Shown piece by piece: positions 41,978-56,000 of a DNA stretch of 64,000 bases (within the stretch, counting starts at the first letter, position 1; each line of letters starts with the position of its first letter). This stretch comes from Strigamia acuminata. Taxonomy: Eukaryota > Arthropoda > Chilopoda > Geophilomorpha > Linotaeniidae. The stretch is taken from assembly GCA_949358305.1 (NCBI GenBank), contig OX442315.1, positions 3,286,001-3,350,000 of the forward strand, written 5' to 3'. A model generated the notes under the pieces. That model searched no databases and was not told the origin of the DNA. It saw only the letters and a program-made list of their open reading frames with translations. Both the position numbers and the translations under genes were made by a program.

Positions 41978-44900
41978 TTAACCAGCTAGTTGTTTGTATT
42001 TGTGGAATAGCAAAATGTCGTGTAAACATTCCATAACCGACAAACCAAGAATAAAAGATACGGTAGAACCCACATCGCAAAGAAATTTGACGAAGGGGAA
42101 TGACAAGTTTTCTTCAATGACTTCTTGCAAGTTATGTAAAACTTTAACTATGAGTACATTAGTCATTTTAAATCCGAAACCCACCATCACATTAACTTCA
42201 GGATGGTAGATTGTATCAACACAAGATTTGGTGCAGTTGCAGGCGTCTATGGGGTTGGTTTTCAGCATGATAGAAAGGTATTGTGATTTGACCAGTTTGG
42301 CTGATTCTGCATTTGGACACATTTCCAAAGATGAATTCATAAAAGGCAATCTAAAATGACATACGGTAACATCACAATTTATGGCACAGCTCCAGAATAA
42401 ATTTTATCACTTGATCCACCAGATGGAGCAAAAATTCATTGATTTTTTTATGACATCATTTGATGATATCACAAAAAGTTAATGAATTTTTATTTTTTAT
42501 GTGTATAAAGTAAAATTATTCGGCCCGGGCGTAAGTGTCAATATTTTTTCCAAAAAAATGTAATTTCTTAATTAAAGTCACTGATTTTTTGAAAAAAATC
42601 AGCGATTTTTTGGGCAAGCGCTAATACCCTAATCGTCGCTGACCCCGTGTGACGTCGTTCCCATTGAATAACATAGAAATGACGTCACACGTACAAACAC
42701 GAAACGACAGAAACAAGGCGTTTTAGAGTTTTTGAATGCAGCTAGTGCAGGGTCGGCAACCTGCGGACCACGAGCCACAGGCGGCTCTTTCAATGTCAAG
42801 ATGCGGCTGTATGGGACCTAATTTAATACTGTAGTGGCTCTTTAACAACTGGAAAATTTTGTAAATTGTAACTTTTGGCTCTTCCGTCTCAAAAGGTTGC
42901 CGACCCCTGAGCTAGTGCAATTGCGTACTTGCAAGAAAATTTTGCCATCATTTTTCGATCTACGCAGTTTTTCACACATTGCAAGTGTTCCGCTTCTCCA
43001 ACGCATCGACTCTGAGGTGTGTTTATTCTGACTAACTGCAAAAATGAGACAACATTAGAAATTTTACTCTTTGTTTGCAATTTCATTTACTTTTTGCATT
43101 GAGTAACGAAGTGTATACGTTCCAGCTTCTGTCATGTGCAGATATGTTTTCAAATCGAATTCTTTGCCAGGAAATATTTGAAAAATCTTTATTCGAAGTA
43201 AATGCAAAAGAAATTAATACACTAATAATAACTTTTAAAAAAGGCGTTTTTTTAATTACTTTTGTTTTCATGACACAATTTTTATTCCCTGCTGAACCAC
43301 CGGTAGATATCATATATCCAGGAAAAGATGGAAAATATTTTGTAATATCTGAAAATATTAAAATTGAAACAACTCGTAGAATAGAAGGATAGAAGTGTTC
43401 TTACTCGAATTAGATTTTTTACAGAAACCGAAAATTGTAGAAAAAAAATCAAGTGTTACTGGAACTTGAGTATCCTTAGCAGCATCCTACGTTGACACCA
43501 GAAAAAATTAGAAATCATTTACAGAAACACATAATAGGTTTCATAGTCATACCATTGGTGCCACAACCATAAATTTTTGACCAGTCTTAGACCATTTCCA
43601 CAATTCTTCAACAGATATGTTATCATCCATCATTTTCAACATATCAATATTATCGAGACAACCAGAGACATTATGTCGTTCCATGTATCTTCTCTTTTGC
43701 AACGCCAGTTTACCACTGTCCGAGCACAAAACTAACGAGGGCAATTCAATGTATTCAATTTCCACCATTCTTACAGATATGGTTTTCGGATAGGACAAGT
43801 AATACGCAAAACGATCATAAATCTTAAAAGCGCAGGCAAAACTGAAGAGCATTGTGACAAAAATCCAAAAATACTTTCTTCCGTAGTTTTGTTTCGCCAA
43901 AATGTACTTCAAACCAGTTAGTTGGAAACTATCAAGCAAATGTTCTTCGCTTTCATCCACATATTTCTTAAGACATTTCTTAGCTCTGTATTCTAGTAGA
44001 GAAAACTGAAGTGATTTCTGCTTGGATCTCTTCACATTTTGAATAATCAGAGTGATTAGAATGATGATTATCTCAGCTATCATGAGACAAGACACTCCGA
44101 GAGCGAGTCCGATGTTTCCTCCTAAATCGCAGATCAGTGCTATTATGTCGTAAGTTGCGACTTCTTTTGCGATTCTTATCGAATCCATCACTATGACTCT
44201 CAAAGTCCATCCAATTTCTTCCTTCAGCATGAAACGATTCGAAATAATTTCTTTTTTACAAGGCGTGCTGCACTTGCAAGTATTTGAGGCATTGCCCTTC
44301 CAATATCCCAAGTAAGCCGATTTGGCTTCAGTGTACACCTCACCATAATCTCCTTGGCACTCTGGCAAATGTTCAAAATTTCGCATGAATGGCAACCTAA
44401 GCAGAAGAAAATATTTACTCAATGTACTTGTATACCATTTTACAATACAAAAGAAATATGAATAAAGAAAAAGAAATTAATTTTTTGATTTTTTGAAAGC
44501 CGGGTCTGTGACAACTTCACGTTCATACCAACCTGCAATGCACTTTACTTTTTTCTATTTGTTGTTGCATACATTTTTCTTCGCACAATTCAAAATCTGC
44601 AATTGAACTGCACACTTGTTTGGTTTTGTTTAGAAATTCGTACTACAATAAAATAATGATACAATAACTACAATAGTTGTCACGGGCACGTCTACCCGCC
44701 TATTTTTATTTTAGAATAACCCAATCTTATTTCTTATAATATTTTCTTGTTTCTCTCACTCGTGATGATTCATCTCGCTTACTCATCTTCAGTTAATGAA
44801 TGCGCGATCTGGATGATGCGCATATCATTATTCTTAACAATCGAACTCCTATTTTCACCTTTCCACCCCCTTCTTTAATTGATCTGACCAGTCACATGAC

Positions 44901-47900
44901 TGAGTCTTCTTCTTTCCAATCATCCTAAGTTTAATCACTTCTTCTTATGCTCTCTACTGGATAACACCATTCTCCTTTAGTAACATCTAGATTTAGTCCT
45001 CTATTATTTGCGCCTTCAATAAGCGCTCCTACATCTAACCCTATTGCGCTATTTTCCAAGCCGACATCTTTTATATTATCACTGCCCGATGATATCCCCT
45101 TCCCACTTTAGGTTTATATCATCGTGCTTCCATTCTTTTATGCCTACAAACACCCGTCGTAAGCAAGGAACTGTCCAATATAAATTATGTTAGTCAAACG
45201 CGAGTATTAGGTTTCCTGAGTTTCTGGATGTCCACATTTGAAGGAAACAACGTTTAGGGAAATCTACGAACTTTGCCCATTACTATTGCGCGAATTAGTT
45301 TTTGCGCGATATTGTTTAGAATTAATTATACCAACAGAATTAATCGTGACAACATGGCGAGCCTGACAGGATTCTCGCTTATTTAGGCTGAAAACGCGCA
45401 AGAAAGTTAAGTTTTCGTTTAAATTATTAATCATTCTCATTATTTTTTCATCATGTCGAATGAGTTGGGAAACGGTGAGGAAAACCCCACTGTACGAGAC
45501 CCCTTTGATTTGGACGAGCTGGCTTCGTCTCTCGACTGGCAGCGTTATGAGCGTTTAAGGCGAGCACGAGCGGAGCAAAGTGAGTTATTGATAACCATTG
45601 CAAATTCAATGCCGCCAACATTTCGTGACAACATGTCGGCTCAAATACCTGGCGTAAACATTTCTGCGCCAACGACAGTTGCCACGTCAACACCAGCATA
45701 TCAGCTCGTGCCTCCAGCTTTCTTCACTCCTGGCACGTCAGGAATATCAATGAATCCGACGATTTTACATTCCGAAGCTTTATTGATGTGTGATATTCGT
45801 AATCAGTTTTTCGTTCAGGCACAGGGATTACTCAAAGAAATGCGAAGCATTTACCAACAAGGCACCAGCCCTCCACATCCAACGACACCCCCGTCAGAGG
45901 ATGGTGGGTCCTCTCATGGATCCATAAGGGTAAAAGGCAATTCGGCACCATTAGGAAATGAACTTTCCACGGAAGTTCCTCATTGTGGAGGAGCAAGCCA
46001 CCAACAACAGTTTGCGCCCACCACCATCACTGCGCAACCGACGTTTACAACCACAACGCCACCGGTAATGACGCAGGCCACTACTTTTACTCAATGTCCG
46101 TCCGTGGCATCACAAATTATGGATTCAACAAAAGCCAATCAGCAGGTGATGAATTCTTTATTATGTGCCAAAATTAACAACACAGGGCACCCATCCGGAG
46201 TAAGGGCCCAATTGTCTCTACCATCAATACGAGTAAGACGAGAAGACTCTTCCCGAGGATACAACAATAATAAGGAAAAACTCCCACGTTTCGACCCTGA
46301 GAAGGCCACACTTGACTCTGTTAATTTGTTTCTTGCGCAATTATTCGCGCATATGTATTCCACCCGTATGCCCGAGGAAGAGTATTTAAAAGTGAATATA
46401 ATTCAAGCAACCCGCAACAAGGCGCAACGTTGGTGGCTCGCATTAAAACCAAAACCCAAAACATGGATTGAGTTCGAGGTATTGTTTCGTAAGGCATTCT
46501 CCATGAATTCAGCGGCAGCTAATGTGAAAATTGCAAATCGAAAGCAACGCAGTGGAGAGTCCACCATGACTTTCCTCAGCGAAATAATATATTATTTAGA
46601 AATTGCAGGCTACACAGACCCTGGATTGCAATGGGAGAAGGCCCAGAACATGTTACTGTCTGACGTCGTCCAACTTTTGAGAACAATGCACGTCAAAACA
46701 ATTGACGAAGCAATCCAAATAGGAAACGACGTAGACAATCGACTACTACTCGACTCTCATCGCAAAACTGAGTATAAACATTTGGGTCTCGTTGATCAAT
46801 TTGCACCCCTTTCAGAGGTAAACCCTTCGTCTCCCACCGTGTTGAAATCCGTGGACAAGTCCAGAGGTGAAGCCGAATCTAAAACCTCCACGTCCCACGA
46901 CGCCAAACGTTTTACGCGCTATCGTAAACAACAGCTTATGTTAGAACTAGCTGCGTTGGAAGCCCGACCCGAGCAACCTTCGCCGCCACAGGAGCCGAGT
47001 TCAAGTAGCAGCAGTGAGTCGGAATCGGAAGTGGAAACCAAAAAGAGTTCTGTCGCCGGAGCCGCGCAAAAGGTGAACATTTCAGTAAATTCAACCACAA
47101 TTGCGCCCCCTGCAGATCTCCCAAAGGACCATGTCTGTTCTACCTCTGTTGTTACATTTGCGCCATCACCAAAACCTCCAACAAGCGTCAAGTTTCCCGA
47201 AAAAGGTGCAGCTTGGCGCAAAACGAGAAAGGATTGGTGGTACATGATTGATAACACGACTTGGCGCCCCATTTGTCCTGTGTGCTACAAAGTTTTCGAG
47301 AGGCAGGAAAACTCCGACGGCCTGAAGTTCCCACGACCGGCGGAACCAGGCCGCAAGTAAATCAACCGGTCTCCACTAGCGTAAAACGTGTGGAATCAAC
47401 AAGACGTGCTTCACCCGACATCATCCTTGACGAGAACATTTCCGATAGGATAATTCCAACAACAACTACTTCTTCTACCACTCCTAGTGAGTCTAAACCA
47501 GGAATTAGTATTGTATCGTCCACACCTCCATCTTCATCACCGATAGTGACGAATCAACGGAAAACTTCAGTTTTGCAACCTGTGGCTTTCCAATTAGCAT
47601 CTGGACCTGTTTCAAAGTCGACAGCCTTGCAAGCTGCGACTGCACAGAAACAAATCACCAAGAATGTGAGTAAAAACTTTAAAATACCCATTATTAAGCC
47701 TACTTCCAGTGTCAAATCAGCGGAAGCACCCAAGGAAGTGATCGCTCCAATGAAGGTATCTTTTGTCATGTTGACATCGGAGGAGCTTAAAGAATCTCAA
47801 GAGCCAATTATTGAGATAACACGCGCCGATAGATTGCGCAGAGAAGCTCCATGCGTAAAAATATCTTGGGCAAATGTGTCATTTACCGCGCTTTTAGATT

Positions 47901-50900
47901 CAGGTGCTCAAACTTGTATCATGAGCGAGGAATTATTTCAACAACTTCACGAAAAAATGGGACTCGAATTTATTAATTTACATGAAAAGGTACAGGTCGC
48001 ATCCGGACACGTAGTTACTGCTTCAAAATCAGTGACGCTTGCGTTGCGAGCGCCGTTAGGAGTGGTGAAATTCGTGTGTTTAGTGTTGCCTGATGCCAAA
48101 AATGACTTGATCCTCGGACGAGACTTTAACCAAGCAGTCGGAGCTACCATCGATCATGGAAGGAGCCAGTGGAGCTTGGCTGGCTCAGACGAAATTCGTA
48201 AATTCGTGACCTATGAAGACGCCAAAAAATCCGAGTCCATTCTCGTATTTCCAATGGCACCGGAGGAACTGGATAAATCAGCCACTCCGCCAGTTAAAAT
48301 AAGTGAGATTGTTCCAAATAAAATACTCAAAAAGCCTGCGCCACCCAGTGACATTAACTGTGTGCTGCTGTTACACCAACCATTGAAAAATGAGGTTTTT
48401 GAGTATCCAAACGACGACTCACAAAGACAAGTAAAAACAATTAGGCATCGCAGTCGAACAACGTGGTCGAACATCTGGTCACCGAAACGAAAGGAAATTT
48501 CGAGGACTTCGAGTAAAGTAAAAAAGACAATTTCTCGTAAGTTAACGATAAGTCAATTTCGTCGATTGCGCCGCCTTCGTCATAAATTGAATGTTATTCG
48601 TCCCATCGCCAAACAATTGATTGCGCAACGAGCCAAAGACATTAACGACAAAAAGAAGTTAATTAACGACTCCAGAACAACTGCGCAACCTACTAATGGT
48701 GAGAACGACTCAAATTCAAGTGTTTACAACATCAACTTTTTGCAGTACCAGCCCAGTGAGAATCCGACCGATCTCGATTGGATTTATCACCAGTTATGGA
48801 ACCATCTGACTGTTACGCAAATCAAACTACTAATTGAAACTTTACAGCCAATCTCACAGATTTTCCGAGAGGAAGTCGGTTTATGTAATAATACGGAATA
48901 TGAAGTTAATCTAAAACCGGATTTTCGTCCGATCCATGTTCCAGTACGACCCGTAAACCCTGCGAAAAAGGCAATTATTGACAAGTACATTGACAAGAAA
49001 CTTCAACAAGGCATAATTCGCCGTTCACAAAGTGATTGTGCCGTCGCTCCAGTGGTCGTGCCCAAAAAGACCGGGGAATGGAGGACAGCAATGGACTTCA
49101 GACCCATTAATGCGCAAACAATTCCGGATGTGTATCCACTTCCGGACATAGACAATATATTTGCGTATTTAGGTGGTGCACATTGGTTCTCGATAATCGA
49201 CGGGCGCGAGGCCTTTCACCAAATTGGAGTGCGCAAGGGAGATGAGCGATTCTTGGCCTTCATAACACACCGAGGACTGTTCGAATACGTTCGTATGCCC
49301 TTTGGCCCCATCAACGGTCCTGCAACACTCCAAAGAGCGATGAATAAGACCTTGGCCAAATATTTATATAAATTCGTATTTGTATACATTGATGATGTTA
49401 TTATTTTTAGCAAAACGTTTGAGGAGCATGTTCAACATTTGCGCCTCGTTTTGGAGGAATTATTTAATGCCGATTTCACCATGAACGCCAACAAGACCGA
49501 GCTCTGTCAACAGCGCCTCGAAGTTTTGGGCCACATCGTGGAATCTGGTCAGATTTCTCCAAATCCGAAAAAAGTGTCAGCTATCCAAAACTATCCTGCG
49601 CCAACAAATTTGCGCGAGTTACAACGTTTCAAAGGTATGGTGGGTTATTATCAATCTTTTATTGCGAACTTTTCCAAGACAAGTGAGGTATTCCGACCAC
49701 TACTCAAAAAAGATGCTGTTTGGCATTGGAACGAAGCGCAACAGGAAGCTTTTGATTATCTTAAAGATCAAATAGCGACTCCAACGCTGAAGAGACGTTT
49801 TCCCAGCTGGAAAAAGCCATTCATCCTTCAAACAGATGCAAGCTACTCCGGTTTGGGGTCGGCTTTAATGCAATTAAATGACGCAGGAGAAAGGATACCA
49901 ATAGCTTTCGCTTCTCGTGCGCTTAACAGTGCTGAAAAAAACTATAATGTGACTGAAATTGAGTGCCTAGCAGCCGTGTGGGCGGTGAAACGTTTCCGCG
50001 CTTATTTAGAAATGATGCCATTTTATTTAGAGAGTGATCATCGTTCTTTGAAGTGGTTATTTCAACAAAGAGAACCAACTGGCCGACTTGCTCGTTGGGT
50101 ACTCTCACTAAGCGAATACAAATTCACTTTCCTGCACTGCTCAGGATGCAAAAATCGAGTGGCCGACGCACTAAGCAGAGCACCAGTCGATCCACCTGAA
50201 CACGACGAGGAAGATGACAGTCCACTCGTCGATGAAGCCTGCTACACAGCATATTTTGATGACTGTAACCAATGGCCAGGATTGTCCATCATTACTGAGT
50301 TGCCAAAAGACATTAATAGACAATTTAAGAAAATGTTCAAAGATAAATTCATTAAATCAACTTTAATTTCAGCCATATCTCCAACTAAACAAAAGAAAGG
50401 AAAAAGGAAATCCCTCATTCCTCGTCGAATTACAACGACCACTACACCATCCAATGCGCCAACTCAAATTGCGCAACCCACTTCAACAGCTGCGTCAACT
50501 CCAGTTGCGCAACCAACTCAACAAACAACTCCAGTAACACCACCTTTAATTTCACCTAATACTCCACCAGTTCGTGTTTCAGTGCCACTTCGAGCGCGCA
50601 GACAACATTCGTTGATTCCAATATTGACGAAGAAAAGAGGACGACCACGTAAAATCATGATGATTCCAGTGCTCTCCCCTCGCGCCAAACGTGCTATTGC
50701 GACAAGAACTCGAGCTAGATTAAGGGATCCCACTTTGGTTCCGAAAGTATCTCCAAAACTACCGAGATATGGAGCTAATATAAAGAAATGGACATTTCCT
50801 AAGCTGCTGAAAGCACAGAGAGTTGGAAAAGGCAAAAGGACGCCGAAAGCACCTCGTTCAGTGGTTTCACCCATTCCCACGGCACTTCCCAGTCCTATTC

Positions 50901-52989
50901 CTGTTCCCATTCCTACACCAATTCCCATTCCTCCGGCTCCAACTCTTCCTACTTCGCAACCAAGAGGAATACCCAGAAAATCGTCTGGAATCCCCTCTCA
51001 TATTTTACCTCCTCGTAAAAAACCTATTCCCACACCAATTCCTATTTCCAAAATACCAACTCCACCAATTCCTAAACTTAAAGGACGACCCCGAAAGTCA
51101 GCTGGAATTCCCTCTCATATTTTGCCACCAAAACCAAAACCTACCCCAAAATCAACGCCTATCCAAATTCCCAATTTTCCTACACCTTCTCCCACACAAT
51201 CCATTCCAATATCGCAATCTCCTATTCCTCCAACCTCTCCTATGTCTTCGCCGTCAACGACAACTGATACAGCACCAACTGTGCCACCAGTGTTTGACCC
51301 CGGACCAGGGCCTTCTGGACACCAACTCCCCGATGGATACCCTTCCGAGCCGGACTCCGACACGTCGTCATCCGACACGGACAGTTTTAGCCCAATTCGG
51401 GACTTTCCTTCGTCGGTGGAGTATCCAGTGCCAAGAGGTGGAATGCCTCGAACTCCGACAAGACTGCGCCCGAGATCTGAACGAACATTTACAGAATCAG
51501 ACAGAAGGCTCACTGAAGCGGAGCAACAGGCTGAATTGGAACACGATCCACCTATTGAACATCCACCATTTGAAATGCTTCCAGACGCCGCTGAAATAAT
51601 AGCCGCACAGAGACAAGATCCGTGGTCGCGTGAGTTGATATACTACTTAACTGCTCAAATGCTGCCGGTCGATCCAGTCGAAGCTGCGCAAATTCAAAAA
51701 GGCGCGCAAAATTTTGGTATGCATAAAGATATGTTGTGTCGTTTTCCACCAGTTCATATTAATGAAATACGCAAGAGGCGTCAAATTTATCTCCCCTTGG
51801 AATTGCGCGAACGATATTTCCGCGCAATGCATTACCCTCCAGTAGTGGGACACATGGGAAGAGAAAAAACACTCCATCGTTTAAAGACGCGTGTATATTG
51901 GCCCAAAATGAGAGAAGATGTTCAAACTTGGATTCAAGTTTGCGAGGCTTGTCAACGCGCGAAACCATTAAATCGCTTGCCTTATGGCAAAATGATAATG
52001 TCGAGAGCGCGCCACTTGTTCTCTGCAATTTACATTGATTATTATGGCAAGAAACCACGTTCAGTGGGCGGCCATTGCTACGCCTTTGTAATGGTCGACT
52101 CAGCAAGTCGTTGGTTAGACGTAAGACTAACAGAAGATTCGACTATCGCAACTTCAGTTGCGCAAATTCAGAAATTTACGAAACGCTGGGGTTTTCCCAA
52201 AATCATTATCAGCGACAATGCCCCCGCGTTCAGGTCACCTGAGTTTCGCAGCCAAATCCAGCAATTAGGTGCAGTAAACCGCTACACTGCAGCGTACCAC
52301 CCCCAAGGCAACATTGCCGAACGCCTGAACCAATCCTTAAAAAACTGCATTTTAGCTTACATAGACGACCACGATAGGTGGGATGTAAATATCGGCTATT
52401 TTGTTTTGGCAATCAATTCGGCGTACCAAATTTCATTAAAGTATTTTCCATTTAAGTTAGTTACAGGCCAAGAAGCCAGATTCCCTGGTGATATTGATAG
52501 TGACACAGATGACGGGGAACCTTTACCACCATCTGAGGCTGAAAACCTCCATGAGCAAATGCGCACCATGCGAGAAAGGGCGATGAACAATTTGCGCGAA
52601 TCCCAGATCCGCCACAAAAAATGGTTCGATTTAAAACGTCGCGCTCATGACTTTCGCCCTGGCGATTGGGTGGCGTTGCGCAATCGACAACCCTCTTCCG
52701 CCGACAAACAGTTTGCAGCAGGCTTACGCCAGCGAACTGAAGGAGTCTATATCATTCACAAATTGGTGGGCCCCAATACTGTCATCTTAATGAACCAAAA
52801 TGGCAGAAAAACACAACCATACAACGTTGTTGAACTTCGCCATTGGCATTTTGCGCAAGTTAATTTCCTAACCCTGAAAGATGTCGAAATCATCGACAAG
52901 CATGTCGAAAATTATACGGCTAACACACTAGATATTTTCACTGCTTATTTTCTTTCTTTTAAATAATTTCTCTATTTATTTTTCAAAAA

Positions 52990-53021
<32 letters not shown>

Positions 53022-56000
53022 CAAAAAAAAAAACCAAAGTAATCCGGTGTAATTCCATCGTTACTTTAAAGAAAAATTTCATTTATGTTTTTATGTTTCT
53101 TTATTCTTAAATATTTTATGTTTTATGTTATTCGTTTTACGTTTCATATTTGTTCATTTCAAAATTGACTAAGTCCATTTCCAGTGAGGACAAAATTGCC
53201 CACTAGAGTGTGACACTTTTAATTGCATTTTCAAAACACCACGTGTTTAGATTATTTATTTTCCCAATTTATTATTTTCATTTAGTTATATGTACCTATG
53301 TGTGTTTAGATTTGCATATGCTAAACTTTCTCATTGAAGATCAATGTTAAAATTGACTATTCCTTCTAGAACATTCATTTACAATCTTTCGTTAACTTCC
53401 AATTCTTCACACTAGAGTACGTCGTTCTATTAAAACAGTTACGACTATAGTCTCTAACACCCACACCTTATACCCATGTGCTCATATGACACCTGTGTGA
53501 GAAAGTTCTCGAAGCGTTTGACACTTGTGCATTCTTCTCCTATGGATTAACTTCATGTGTTGACTTTCGTGTGTTGTGTTGTGTGCGCGTTCATAATTTG
53601 CGCAATTCTAATTGTAAGTAACGTTTGTGATATGTTCATTGTTTCAATTTGTGTATATAACCCCAATGATTGAAATCAATTAGGCACAATTACATCTCGT
53701 TGAGACAACATGGCCGACAAGCATGTGTGTCGTTGCAAAGAGGATTTTCCGGGCGAACCTTACCCGAAGAACTTTGCCGAACCGCTACTCCACGCAGTCG
53801 GGCCGCCCAAATTTCCATGCTGGCATCCGAACAATCCACGTGAACACAGCTATCCCAACTTCGAGATATGCCCGGTTTGTTCCGGATACGGGTACGAACT
53901 GGTTGTTTCAGGCTTGGATAAGATTTGCCGAGCGTGTGACGGGCGGGGCGATCTTCGACGCGGATTTCATCGTGTGTGGATGCGCCAGATTTATGGCTGG
54001 TGCCTGTTTCGTCGTGTGCAGGACAAAGTATACCTAATCGGGGTGGAGTTTCCACAATTTCGGCCACCAAACGGTACACCAGCCATGGTGCAAAGATTCC
54101 GCGCCGGTCATTTCAAATATTGGCATCGACTCCAGCGAGAGGCGCGACAAGTGAGGATCGTGCCCAGAAGTTGGATTTACCCGACAGCCGAGTTAATGCG
54201 CGTTACATTTGCGCAAGTGCCGAATTTGCTCGCCGACGAGATCGCCGGTTTGGACCCGATGGACCAGGAGCAGCGGGAAGTTGACGAGGCACAACCGACG
54301 TTGCCCCAATTCTTCCACAGCTTTCCTGGGACCGATGCGAGTCTTCAAGAGCAAATCAGCATTGCATTGGAGTCGCTGGGAGACCTCACCACTATCGACG
54401 ACAACTCTGATACCGCGCTGCCATATTTTTACCAACGCAGGCCACCATGCTCGATAAATCGAAATCCAAATCGAGAACAACAATTAGCCATTAAGGTGCG
54501 CAACACTTTGGCAATCTCGTCATCGGCGCTCCCGCACGATCCAACTCGCGACACGGAGACGGAACAATTTGTGCCCAGACCTTCGGCCGAGACGATCGCC
54601 AAAGCAGCTGAGAAGATGGCGACACTCAGCATTACCACCAAAGAGGACACCGAAAGTTTGTACTCTAATTCCACTGTGTCTAATGTTGAATTCTCCACTC
54701 CACCAACAGAAACGGCGCTACGACCAGTGCCACAACTGCAATTCATCCCTGAATCACCTGTGTTAGCGGACGATTCTGCGCAAGAAACATTGCGCAAAGA
54801 GAACATGGACGATTCTCAACAATCTGTTGTGACCGCTAGACCTACAGAATTTGACGTGCAATCCACCATGAGTGTGACCCCGTCGATTCTGGACATCACC
54901 AACGAAATTCGTGGTAGTGTTCCCACCGCCAAAATAAGTGATGTGCGCAGACTGGAACGAAAGATGATTGACATTCGTGACATCGACTTTCCGTCTGCCA
55001 AAACTGATTTTTCTCGGCCACGCGGACCGCCGATGAGCGCTAGACTGACACCAGCCGTAAACGCACCGTCATCAGCGTCAACGCCGAATTTACAAATTAA
55101 CCCTGATATTGACAATTTAAATATTAATTTATCTGCCGATCTTTTTCCAGCTTCGACCGTCTCTGCTGCTTCGGCCGATGTATTTTCACAAACGTACACG
55201 ATCTCGCCAATTGCACCAGCAACCGAAGTTCCAGTGTGTCAGCAGGCAAAACCTTCAAAAGTTCCAACTTTGCCAGTGACGCCGATTACTTATGCGCAAT
55301 TTCCAGGGCGCAATGTAACTACGACAACGACGTCCGGCGCCAACTTTAACATGTCAACCACCACGGCTGCCACCGCCAAGATTCCCGTAACCTCGACTAG
55401 CGTTTCGAGCACATCATCTTACCGGTCCCGACTCGATTGCGCAATTCCAAACATCGGAACTGGACTCTCGTTTAAAAAAGTCGCTTCTCGTTGCGATTTG
55501 GCTTTCGATAAGTATGGAGTAACCCAAAAACCCGCCAACTCATTCGAAGTCATTGAAGAATTTCTACGAAAATACGAGGTTCAGATCTCCATTGAGGGAC
55601 CCGGAGTGTCTCAAACTCGTTTCCAAATTCCATGGAAGGCCTGGAATGCGCTTATCACCTTCATGATGGTGGAGGATTTCAGTATTTACCAGGGAGACTT
55701 CCGCATAACCCAGAAAGAGATGATGGACAGGCGGCCCCACATCGCGCGCCAAGTTGCAAAACGAATGTCCGAATGTGGCACGTACGATTCCGAGACAGCA
55801 ATCGAGATGCTCGTGTGGATTTTGCATCGAGAGATCTCCGTCCATCTCTACAAAGTCCAGGACACCAGGGACTACCACAACATGATGGAGGAGAAGAGAC
55901 GCCAAGAACGAGACGCGGAACACGAGTTAGAAAAAGCCCGAGTTGCCGAAGCCCACCGCCAAGCAGACGAACGTGAAGCTCGTGAGCAAGCGGAAAAAGA

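Noticed and set aside
49600-50200. Minus-strand ORFs inside GypD pol and other elements
   Set aside because: They are antisense shadows of the real coding frames with no recognisable domains.
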